DNA of 64,000 nt from Myxococcus qinghaiensis (GTDB lineage Bacteria; Myxococcota; Myxococcia; Myxococcales; Myxococcaceae), in contig NZ_JAKCFA010000010.1 in the NCBI RefSeq assembly GCF_024198215.1, positions 62,001 to 126,000 of the forward strand, read 5' to 3'. The notes under the pieces were generated by a model that worked only from the letters and a program-made list of their open reading frames with translations, did not search any database and had not been told where the DNA came from. The position numbers were made by a program, and so were the translations under genes. Positions 55,460-64,000 of the stretch are shown here, one piece after another (within the stretch, counting starts at the first letter, position 1; each line of letters begins with the position of its first letter).

Positions 55460-56098
55460 CTACTGTCTCAGCTTCCAGTCATCGTCGGAGGCCTGTCCCA
55501 CCGACACGGGAATGTACGGCGGTCCCCGCACGGTGTTCAGCCAGGCTTCCTTCATCTGCTTCGCGCACCGTGCTGGTGGCATGCGGCCGACGGCGGTGCC
55601 CAGTCCGGGACAGAGCACGGTGCGGATGGGGTGCTTCGCGGTGGCGTTGTGGGCGAGGACGGCTCGCAGCGAGGCACGGAACGCCAGATAGGCATTCACG
55701 GTGTCGCTGACGTCCGAGGGGACGCGCATGGTGGGCGCGCTGATGCACCAGGGAATCTCCTCGCGTCCCGTGGGCACGATGACGGCGCAGCCCACGGGCA
55801 GCTCGCCGCCGTGCTCCTGGGCGAGCAGCGCCTGGAGTCGCTCCTGGACCTGGGGGCCGAGCTGGTACGTGTAGACCGCGTCGATGCCGCCATCCATGAA
55901 GCCGAAGCTGTTGGCGGGGCTGACGATGGCGTCCGCGCGCACGTCGATGGGGGCCTCGGAGGAGAGGGTGCCCTCTCGCTCGGAGAAGATGTCGCCGTGG
56001 GAGATGGTGACGCCGGGCAGGTCCGCGAACTCCTTGCGCCAGGCCGCGACCAGGGCGCTGCTCAAGTCTCGGAGGTGAAGCCGGAGAGAGGGAGGCAT
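55460..56098 (-). CDS. Macro-domain protein
   Basis: A 212-residue cytosolic protein with the macro fold: ADAIVSPANSFGFMDGGIDAVYTY carries the conserved Asn and Gly-rich loop that binds ADP-ribose. CAVIVPTGR follows, then the distal loop VLCPGLGTAVGRMPP. Such proteins hydrolyse or read ADP-ribose adducts. Size suggests a single domain with short tails. The ATG at 56098 is used; other upstream ATGs lack ribosome sites. Divergent from the glutathione transferase gene, 46 bases apart. Confidence 0.82.
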   Translation of the reverse strand: MPPSLRLHLRDLSSALVAAWRKEFADLPGVTISHGDIFSEREGTLSSEAPIDVRADAIVSPANSFGFMDGGIDAVYTYQLGPQVQERLQALLAQEHGGELPVGCAVIVPTGREEIPWCISAPTMRVPSDVSDTVNAYLAFRASLRAVLAHNATAKHPIRTVLCPGLGTAVGRMPPARCAKQMKEAWLNTVRGPPYIPVSVGQASDDDWKLRQ

Positions 56099-56144
56099 GG
56101 GGCCAGTATGCATGAAGCCCGTGGTGGCGGTAGCGTCCCGGCGC

Positions 56145-56930
56145 ATGCGCACTCTTTACGGGATGCACTACTCGGGTTGGACGGAGAAGGCTCGCTGGGC
56201 GTTGGACCATCACCGCGTGGACTATCGCTACCGCGAGCACCTGCCGCTCATCGGTGAGCTGGCCCTGCGCTGGCGCACCCCGAAAGGCACGCATCCCTCC
56301 GTGCCGATGTTCGTCGGGGAGGGCGTCGCGACGACGGGCTCGTTCGCCATCGCCCGTCGCGCGGAGACGCTGGGGCAGGGGGCGGCTCTGTTTCCCGAGA
56401 GCGCGATGGCCGCCATCCAGCGCTGGGAGGCGTTGAGTGACCAGGTGTTGGGCATCGCCCGCTCCAGCGTGGTGAGTCGCCTGTCCCACCATCCGCGCGC
56501 GCAGGAGGAGAGCCTGCCCTCGTTCATCCCTGGCTTCCTCCGAGGTGTCTCCGCGCCGACGGCCCGGCTGGGAGCGCGCTTCATCGCACGCAAGCACAAG
56601 GCGCTGGTGGACCCGGAGACGGCGATTCAACAGACGGCCATCCCCGCGCTGGAGCACCTGCGCGCGGAGCTTCGAGGGAGGCCCTATCTGGAGGACGGCT
56701 TCACCTACGCGGACATCACCGCATGCATGATGCTCCAGTTCGCACGGCCGGTGGATGATGCGTGGATGCCGCTCGGTCCGGGGACACGCGAAATCTGGCA
56801 TCACGAGTCACTGGCCGCCGCGTTCCCCGACCTCCTGGCATGGCGAGACGACCTGTATGCGAAGCACCGCCGCCCCCAGGCCCGAGCATTGGGCGCCAGA
56901 AGCGGCGGAGCGGCGTCCCGCGTGGGGTGA
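56145..56930 (+). CDS. Glutathione S-transferase family protein
   Basis: A 261-residue protein. The thioredoxin-like N-terminus reads LYGMHYSGWTEKARWALDHHRVDYRYREH and HPSVPMFVGEGVATTGSFAIARRAE, with Ser or Tyr candidates for thiol activation at the YSG turn. The all-helical C-terminal domain includes PYLEDGFTYADITACMML, the usual hydrophobic staple. Substrate unknown. ATG at 56145, with MRTLYGM as the start of strand 1. Confidence 0.82.
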   Translation: MRTLYGMHYSGWTEKARWALDHHRVDYRYREHLPLIGELALRWRTPKGTHPSVPMFVGEGVATTGSFAIARRAETLGQGAALFPESAMAAIQRWEALSDQVLGIARSSVVSRLSHHPRAQEESLPSFIPGFLRGVSAPTARLGARFIARKHKALVDPETAIQQTAIPALEHLRAELRGRPYLEDGFTYADITACMMLQFARPVDDAWMPLGPGTREIWHHESLAAAFPDLLAWRDDLYAKHRRPQARALGARSGGAASRVG

Positions 56931-57026
56931 GGCAAGCGAAGTAGAGACGGAACCCGACATGGTCGTTCGCTGCTTCAGCAAGTCGGCGACGACAGGTCCG
57001 TCAGCGGGACGCGCATCGACAGCGCC

Positions 57027-57392
57027 TCACGGCTCGGTCCACACCGCCAGTTCGTTGCCCGTGGGGTCGGCGAAGTGGAAGCGCTTGCCTCCGGGGAAGG
57101 TGAACGTCTCCTTCACGATGCGCCCTCCGGACTCGCGCACCTTCGCCAGGGTCGCGTCCAGGTCCTTCGAATACAGCACCAGCAACGCGCCCCCCTTCGA
57201 CACCTCCAGCTCCTTGTTGAAGCCTCCGTTCATCCGCCCGTCCATGAAGCTCGCGTAGTCCGGGCCGTAGTCCTCGAACTTCCAGCCGAACACGGCGCCA
57301 TAGAAGCGCTTCGCCTCCGCGATGTCCTTCACGGGCAGCTCGATGTAGTCGATACGGTGGTGCTGCTCGGCCTGCTGCGGTGCGGTGGACAT
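57027..57392 (-). CDS. VOC/glyoxalase-family protein
   Basis: A 121-residue single-domain VOC protein: RIDYIELPVKDIAEAKRFYGAVFGWKFEDYGPDYASF, then GALLVLYSKDLDATLAKVRESGGRIVKET and FHFADPTGNELAVW. Such proteins form dimers with a metal site from His/Glu; here the His in HRIDY and the Glu in GNELAVW fit. They include small-molecule binding and resistance proteins. Substrate unknown. GAGGAG precedes the ATG. Confidence 0.85.
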   Translation of the reverse strand: MSTAPQQAEQHHRIDYIELPVKDIAEAKRFYGAVFGWKFEDYGPDYASFMDGRMNGGFNKELEVSKGGALLVLYSKDLDATLAKVRESGGRIVKETFTFPGGKRFHFADPTGNELAVWTEP

Positions 57393-57442
57393 GGCGGGCT
57401 CCTCGAGTGGGAACACCCCCAGCATACTCACTGCGAGCGGCG

Positions 57443-58207
57443 TTACTTCGTCTTCGCGGGCGGCGTGCCCTGCTGGCCCATGCGCTGACGAATCATCTCC
57501 TGAATCTGCTCGGGCGTCTTGCCCTTGAAGTCCTCGGGCTTGAAGGACCCCATGATGGGAGGCGCGGCGCTGGTGGCATCCAGCTCCTCATAGCCAGAGG
57601 GGACAGTGAAGAGCGACGCGGGCTGCGCGCCCATCTTGATGTTGGTGACCTCGATGTCCGCCTGAACCTTGCCGTCCTTGCCGAAGGTCTGGCTGCGCAC
57701 GTAGGCGACCTCGGGCAGGTCCGTGGGACGCCAGACCTTCTGACGCTGGATGCTGTCCTCGGCGCCAGGAGGCACGCCCTCGTAGACGACCGTGGGGTGG
57801 CCGTTGACCTTCTCCGTGCCGACCTTCTTGAAGCCCTGCTCCTTGAAGCAGGCGTCGAAGTCCTGCGCCTTGCCCACGCAGGTGCCGGGAATCTTCACGG
57901 ACAGGTCATCCAGGCTGCGGCTCGTGGCCGCCTTCTTCGCGTGGAAGAGCGTCGTGCCCGTGCGCTTCTCCCAGTCGAAGATGATGGACATGCCGCCGGG
58001 GACCTCGGCCGGCGCCAGGTCCATGCGCAGCATGCCCGGACGGCCGAACATCTTGCCCTTCGTCTCCGGGGCCGCCCCCTTCTGTCCGGGCAGCGGCGCG
58101 CTCTTCACCCGCAGGTCCCCGACCCAGTCGGCCAGGGCGGGCGTGGACAGCAGCAGCGTGGCGGCGAGGACTCCCGACAACCTGTGACGAACCGAGAATG
58201 AGCTCAT
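57443..58207 (-). CDS. Periplasmic protein, DUF4412/LolA-like
   Basis: A 254-residue exported protein with signal ending STPALA. The mature protein is a beta-rich sheet resembling LolA or DUF4412 proteins: KGKMFGRPGMLRMDLA, GGMSIIFDWEKRTGTTLFHA, and QTFGKDGKVQADIEVTNI, ending in a Gln/Lys tail (EMIRQRMGQQ). Two Cys (TCVGK, ACFKEQ) may bond. Family assignment is by overall pattern only. It lies downstream of mreB past a strong hairpin. Confidence 0.65.
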   Translation of the reverse strand: MSSFSVRHRLSGVLAATLLLSTPALADWVGDLRVKSAPLPGQKGAAPETKGKMFGRPGMLRMDLAPAEVPGGMSIIFDWEKRTGTTLFHAKKAATSRSLDDLSVKIPGTCVGKAQDFDACFKEQGFKKVGTEKVNGHPTVVYEGVPPGAEDSIQRQKVWRPTDLPEVAYVRSQTFGKDGKVQADIEVTNIKMGAQPASLFTVPSGYEELDATSAAPPIMGSFKPEDFKGKTPEQIQEMIRQRMGQQGTPPAKTK

Positions 58208-58263
58208 GCGGCGCACCACAATCCAGGCGCCGCACGGCTGTCAAACAGGCCCCGGATACACGA

Positions 58264-58296
58264 ACGGCGCCGGCCTCGTGAAAGGCACGGCGCCGT
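58264..58296 (-). terminator. Terminator after mreB
   Basis: ACGGCGCCGGCCT pairs with AGGC(A)CGGCGCCGT: 13 bp with one bulged A and a 6-base loop, 31 bases beyond the mreB stop on the minus strand. On that strand TTCGTGT follows. Confidence 0.7.
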
Positions 58297-58327
58297 GGGC
58301 GCACGCGGGACTCAGCTCCGGGCCGTG

Positions 58328-60074
<1,747 letters not shown>

Positions 60075-60465
60075 GCGCTCAAGTTAGGTCTGATCCTCCG
60101 AACCGGCAGGCCCCGCCGCGCGCCGAATCGCCGCCTGCCTTGGATGTGCACCGGTGGACGTTCTCCCCGTCCACACGGGGGTGACGGCCGCGACTTCGGG
60201 CCGATGCGACGACGCCGCGGAGCTCGGTCCGGGGGGACATGGCCCTACAGCGCCGTGACGCACCCGCCTGGAGCGGGGCGTCGTCCCCCCGCGTCAGCGA
60301 CGGCCTCATCCGGTGGCGTGGGGCTCGAGAAGCGGGTCCGGCGTGCTCGCGAGGGGGCAGCGCCCGCCACCTCGTCCGCGCCAGTAGCCAGGCTCCAGCG
60401 GACTGGCGGGCGTGAGGCAGGGCGCGCTTTACGGGCCCAGGTCCGGCGTAGTACCTGAACGAGTG
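60075..60465. other. Intergenic region without a recognised gene
   Basis: No frame here shows a start with ribosome site or a known motif. A small hairpin (GTGGACG ... CGTCCAC, 60154-60174) is present. The stretch holds promoters for the flanking genes, but I cannot place them. Confidence 0.6.
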
Positions 60466-60969
60466 ATGCGCTCCCCCGGCACGACATCGCGAATGCCCGG
60501 CTCCGGGAGCGAGACGCTCCGGACGGTGCTGCTCGCCCTGGGGATGACCCTGGTGCTGGCCACCGTCCTGCGCGCCGAGGCCGCCGAGTGCCCCACGGTG
60601 ACGGCGGCGGAGCGGGGCTTCTACCTGGACACCGGCGCGACGTCCGTGCGCCAGGGGGCGAAGTCCTCCAAGGGGTCCTCTCGCCGCTGGGGCTCGCAGT
60701 TCCACGTCACCGACCTGGGGGGCTGGGACTCGGGGCTCCACGTCGGCTCCGGCCACGCCTTCTCCCCGCCGTCCTCCGCGCGGGGCCGCACCCCCTTCGC
60801 ACCCGACCTCCAGGCCCTCCATCGCTGGGGCCGGGAGCGGCGGCACGCCGTCGCGCGCGTCACCTTGAGAGAACGTCGGTCCGCGGCGGCCCCCACCTCG
60901 AGCGGGGACATCGCGGACCGGCCCTCCATCGTCACCCGCCCGTTGCGAGGCCCTCCGCCAGGCGCTTGA
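60466..60969 (+). CDS. Hypothetical exported protein
   Basis: A possible 167-residue protein. Residues about 13-40 contain a hydrophobic run (TVLLALGMTLVLATVLRAEAAEC), like a signal peptide or anchor. The rest is polar, Arg/Ser/Gly-rich and low in recognisable structure. No family seen. Start uncertain: ATG at 60466 or 60493. It may not be real; codon use is GC-rich in all frames here. Confidence 0.4.
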   Translation: MRSPGTTSRMPGSGSETLRTVLLALGMTLVLATVLRAEAAECPTVTAAERGFYLDTGATSVRQGAKSSKGSSRRWGSQFHVTDLGGWDSGLHVGSGHAFSPPSSARGRTPFAPDLQALHRWGRERRHAVARVTLRERRSAAAPTSSGDIADRPSIVTRPLRGPPPGA

Positions 60970-61143
60970 GCGGTGAGCATCGCGCCGGCGTCCCTCCGGC
61001 ACCGAGCGCTTGAGCGAGCCCGGCGGTATTTCGGGCGTTACGACGTCTTTTCCTTTCCTTCGCGCGCGACGGCCCTTGTCTCCGGTTTCTCGGGGCGGGG
61101 CAGGTCGTGTCCCAGCCGAGCTTCCCATTCTTGAGGTGACCTG

Positions 61144-63261
61144 ATGCACGGAGCCCACGAGGTCCTCCAGGCCATTGCCATTGTCCTGTGCGTCGCCGCG
61201 GTGACGACCGTTCTCTTCCAGAAGCTGCGACAGCCCGTGGTGCTGGGCTACATCCTCGCGGGCCTCGTGGTGGGGCCCTTCGTGCCCATTCCGCTGGTGG
61301 CCAATCCGGACGTCGTCACGACGCTGTCGGAGCTGGGCGTCATCCTGCTGATGTTCTCGCTGGGGCTGGAGTTCAGCCTTCGCAAGCTGTTCTCCGTGGG
61401 CTTCACCGCCGGCGTCACGGCCGTCATCCAGTGCAGCATCATGGTGTGGCTGGGCTTCGTGGTGGGGCGGGCCTTCGGGTGGACGACGCTGGAGAGCCTC
61501 TTCACCGGTGCGCTCATCGCCATCTCCAGCACCACCATCATCGCCAAGGCGTTCGACGAGCAGGGCATCAAGGGAAAGCTGCGGGAGCTGGTGGTGGGGG
61601 TGCTCATCGTCGAGGACCTCATCGCCGTGCTGCTGATGGCGACCCTGACGGCCATCTCCACGGGCGCGGGCCTGAACGTGACGGACCTGACGCTCACCAC
61701 GGGCAAGCTGGTGGCGTTCCTGGTGGGGCTGGTGGCGGTGGGCCTGTTCATCATCCCCCGGGCCATGCGCGCGGTCATCAAGCTGAACCGGCCGGAGACG
61801 ACGCTCGTGACGAGCGTGGGCATCTGCTTCGCGGTGGCGCTGCTGGCGCAGTCGTTCGGCTACTCGGTGGCGCTCGGCGCGTTCCTCGCGGGCTCGCTGG
61901 TGGCGGAGTCGGGCGAGGAGAAGCTGGTGGAGCACCTGGTACAGCCGGTGCGCGACATGTTCGCGGCCATCTTCTTCGTGTCGGTGGGCATGCTCATCAA
62001 CCCGGAACTCATCGTCGAGCACTGGGCCGCCATCCTCGTGCTCACCGGCGTGGTCATCCTGGGCAAGCTCATCAGCGTGACGCTGGGGGCCTTCCTCACC
62101 GGCAACGGCACGCGCACGTCGGTGCAGGCGGGCATGAGCCTGGCGCAGATTGGTGAGTTCTCCTTCATCATCGCGGGCCTGGGGCTGTCGCTGAAGGCGA
62201 CCGGCTCGTTCATCTATCCGGTGGCGGTGGCCGTGTCGGCCATCACCACGCTGACCACGCCCTTGCTCATCAAGGTGTCGGGGCCGGTGGCCACGTGGGT
62301 GGACCGCAAGCTGCCCAAGCCGCTGCAGACCTTCGTCACGTTGTACGGCACGTGGGTGGAGCGGCTGCGTCAGGCGCCAAGGCGGGAGACGCTGGGCGCG
62401 GGCGTGCGGCGGCTGATTCGCCTGCTGGTGCTGGACGCCGTGCTGCTGGTGACGCTGGTGATTGGGACGACGATGTCGGCCGAGCGCATGGCGGGCTTCG
62501 TCGAGACGCGCACGGGGCTGGACGAGGACGTGTCCAAGAACGTCATCCTCGGTGGCGCGGTGCTGCTCGCGGTGCCGTTCATCCTGGGCGTCATCGGCAT
62601 CGCCCGGCGGCTGGGCGCGACGTTGGCGGAGGCGGCGCTGCCCGCGCGCAAGGACGGCAAGCTGGACCTGGCCGTGGCGCCTCGGCGGGTGCTGCTCGTC
62701 ACGCTGCAGGTGGGAATCATCCTCCTGGTGGGCATCCCCATCGTCGTGGTGACGCAGCCCTTCCTCAAGGGCGCCACCGGTCCCCTCATCGTGCTGGCGC
62801 TGGTGGGCGCGCTGGGTGTGGCGTTCTGGCGGGGCGCGACGAACCTGCACGGCCACGTGCGCGCCGGAGCGCAGGTCATCGTCGCGGCGCTGGCGGCGCA
62901 GTCGCACTCGAAGGAGCCGGGTGGGGACGAGCACGCGCTGGACCACGTCCAGGGGCTGTTGCCGGGCCTGGGCGCTCCGGCCTCCGTGAGACTGGAGGAG
63001 AAGAGCCCCGTGGCGGGCAAGACGCTGGCGCAGGTGAACCTGCGCGGCCTCACGGGCGCGACAGTGCTGGCCATCCAGCGCGGCGAGGAGAGCGTGTCCG
63101 TGCCCACCGCGCAGGAGGTCCTCCAGGTGGGCGACGTGCTCGCGCTGACAGGCACGTGCGAGGCGGTGGACGCGGCGAAGGCGCTCCTGACGGGGCCCAC
63201 CACGCCGTCGGTGCCACCTCCGGAGGTTCCTCCGAACGAAGAGGCCCACGCCCACGGGTAG
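61144..63261 (+). CDS. CPA2-type cation:proton antiporter with RCK C-terminal domain
   Basis: A 705-residue K+/H+ or Na+/H+ antiporter of the KefB/CPA2 type. Twelve or so helices cover residues 1-390 (LRQPVVLGYILAGLVVGPF, LLMFSLGLEFSLRKLF, GALIAISSTTIIAKAFDEQ, AQSFGYSVALGAFLAGSLVAES). A further block of helices lies at about 420-565. A TrkA-C/RCK C domain lies at about 610-690 (SPVAGKTLAQVNLRGLTGATVLAIQRG, VLQVGDVLALTGTCEAV). No NAD-binding TrkA-N domain. AGGTGACC precedes the ATG. Confidence 0.92.
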   Translation: MHGAHEVLQAIAIVLCVAAVTTVLFQKLRQPVVLGYILAGLVVGPFVPIPLVANPDVVTTLSELGVILLMFSLGLEFSLRKLFSVGFTAGVTAVIQCSIMVWLGFVVGRAFGWTTLESLFTGALIAISSTTIIAKAFDEQGIKGKLRELVVGVLIVEDLIAVLLMATLTAISTGAGLNVTDLTLTTGKLVAFLVGLVAVGLFIIPRAMRAVIKLNRPETTLVTSVGICFAVALLAQSFGYSVALGAFLAGSLVAESGEEKLVEHLVQPVRDMFAAIFFVSVGMLINPELIVEHWAAILVLTGVVILGKLISVTLGAFLTGNGTRTSVQAGMSLAQIGEFSFIIAGLGLSLKATGSFIYPVAVAVSAITTLTTPLLIKVSGPVATWVDRKLPKPLQTFVTLYGTWVERLRQAPRRETLGAGVRRLIRLLVLDAVLLVTLVIGTTMSAERMAGFVETRTGLDEDVSKNVILGGAVLLAVPFILGVIGIARRLGATLAEAALPARKDGKLDLAVAPRRVLLVTLQVGIILLVGIPIVVVTQPFLKGATGPLIVLALVGALGVAFWRGATNLHGHVRAGAQVIVAALAAQSHSKEPGGDEHALDHVQGLLPGLGAPASVRLEEKSPVAGKTLAQVNLRGLTGATVLAIQRGEESVSVPTAQEVLQVGDVLALTGTCEAVDAAKALLTGPTTPSVPPPEVPPNEEAHAHG

Positions 63262-63476
63262 CCGCGCTCACGGCCGCTGGGCCGGTGAGACTCCAGGCGC
63301 CGGGCAGGGAGGGAAGGGGGAGGCGGCTCGGTGTGCCTCCCCAGCCGGCGGCTTCACGGGGAAGAGCTTCGGGGCCCGCGCGCCCTGAAGCCCTCCAGCC
63401 GGCCGGCCGTCGCCTGGAGTGGGTAGGCGCGCGAGGCCGGTAGGGGATTGCCGCGCGCGTCTCCAGCTTGCGGGAC

Positions 63477-63746
63477 ATGAAGCGAATCGCCGCGCGGCTC
63501 AGGGCCACCGTCATCCTGGCCCTGGGCCTGATGTCGACCGGGGCCTGGGCCTGTGAGACTTGTCGTCCTCGGGTCGAGGCGGGCATCTACAACGAGCACT
63601 TCGTGGGGCGGCTCGCGCTGACGCTGATGCCGCTGCTCGTGGTGCTCTGCCTCGTCGCGCTCATCGTGGGGTTTCCCTGGGGCGCGGGCCGTCAGGGCGT
63701 GCCGGGTGCATCGGCGCGACGCCACGCCAGCCGGGAGGAGTCATGA
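63477..63746 (+). CDS. Small exported CxxC membrane protein
   Basis: An 89-residue protein with signal peptide ending GAWA, then CETC just after cleavage, and one C-terminal helix (LALTLMPLLVVLCLVALIVGF). The CxxC may bind metal or do thiol chemistry in the periplasm. Its stop overlaps the next start (ATGA), so it is coupled to the DUF2243 gene. Confidence 0.65.
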   Translation: MKRIAARLRATVILALGLMSTGAWACETCRPRVEAGIYNEHFVGRLALTLMPLLVVLCLVALIVGFPWGAGRQGVPGASARRHASREES

Positions 63747-64000
63747 CGAACGCACTCCAGGGACCTGATGTCGCCGTGAACCGGCGTCCGCTGCTGGCCG
63801 CCGCGCTGCTGCTGGGCGTGGGCATGGGGGGCTTCGTCGACGGCATCCTGCTGCACCAGATACTGCAGTGGCACAACATGCTCGCCAGCCAGGTGCCCGT
63901 CACGGACCTGGTCAGCGCCAAGGTGAACATGTTCTGGGACGGCCTGTTCCATGCCTTCACGTGGCTGACGACGGCGGCGGGGCTCGTGCTGTTGTGGCGT
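63743..64000 (+). CDS. DUF2243 membrane protein (partial, runs off window)
   Basis: The first 86 residues of a membrane protein cut by the window end. GVGMGGFVDGILLHQILQWHNML and FWDGLFHAFTWLTTAAGLVLL match DUF2243, whose genes often accompany cytochrome oxidase assembly genes. GGGAGGAG precedes the ATG at 63743, which overlaps the stop of the CxxC protein gene. The His and Asp in GFVDGILLHQ could bind a metal. Confidence 0.8.
   Translation, partial: MTNALQGPDVAVNRRPLLAAALLLGVGMGGFVDGILLHQILQWHNMLASQVPVTDLVSAKVNMFWDGLFHAFTWLTTAAGLVLLWR

Noticed and set aside
60079..63255. Very long open frame on the minus strand (over 1000 codons) opposite the antiporter
   Set aside because: It lies antisense to a clear CPA2 antiporter, is composed mainly of His/Arg/Gln/Asp and has no motif. 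It is a GC-rich shadow.

Overview
The window is about 70% GC with strong G/C at third codon positions and is packed with lipoproteins. Several genes belong to families known mainly from myxobacteria: a SitA-type exchanged lipoprotein toxin with its double-CXXC immunity partner, a DUF2378-like protein, PDAG-repeat lipoprotein linkers, a MopE-type DxDGDG motif and HACxH lipoproteins. I infer a predatory myxobacterium of the Myxococcus/Corallococcus group. It looks like chromosome. I see no insertion sequence, CRISPR array, rRNA or tRNA.

Layout. 0.1-4.9 kb: glutamine-dependent NAD synthetase, a proline-rich outer-membrane beta-barrel protein, an FKBP isomerase, a thioredoxin and a DUF2378-like protein. 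5-14.9 kb is the most unusual block. It holds a TonB-dependent receptor carrying its own TonB-C domain, two related lipoproteins (GWSV family), four lipoproteins sharing a HACxH domain, an alkylglycerol-monooxygenase-like membrane enzyme and a Crp/Fnr regulator. The three promoter regions of the receptor and lipoprotein units carry related 7-1-7 operators built on TGCAACT/AGTTGCA, which suggests one Fur/Zur-like regulon for metal acquisition. 15.0-15.4 kb: a badly deleted sulfatase pseudogene.

15.5-29.2 kb: MarR regulator, EcsC protein, lipoproteins, aspartate decarboxylase (panD), a secreted S33 peptidase coupled to a NatAB-like ABC exporter, DUF2804 and zinc-ribbon proteins, and an M1 aminopeptidase with a DUF6986 lyase-like enzyme. 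29.3-40.8 kb: MASE1 histidine kinase, NlpC/P60-like hydrolase, monofunctional transglycosylase, a DNRLRE-type surface lipoprotein, an envelope pair, and a MarR-ClC-DUF2156 operon.

40.9-46.5 kb: a di-haem peroxidase / Tat phosphoesterase / cytochrome c operon, the SitA-SitI pair and a 2OG-Fe dioxygenase. 46.6-64 kb: alpha-2-macroglobulin and prolyl oligopeptidase (divergent), an ABC exporter, YdeI-like and macro-domain proteins, a glutathione transferase, a VOC protein, MreB, a CPA2 antiporter, and a CxxC protein with a DUF2243 protein running off the end. The dominant theme is envelope biology: lipoprotein export, cell-wall synthesis, extracytoplasmic redox, secreted peptidases and kin competition.
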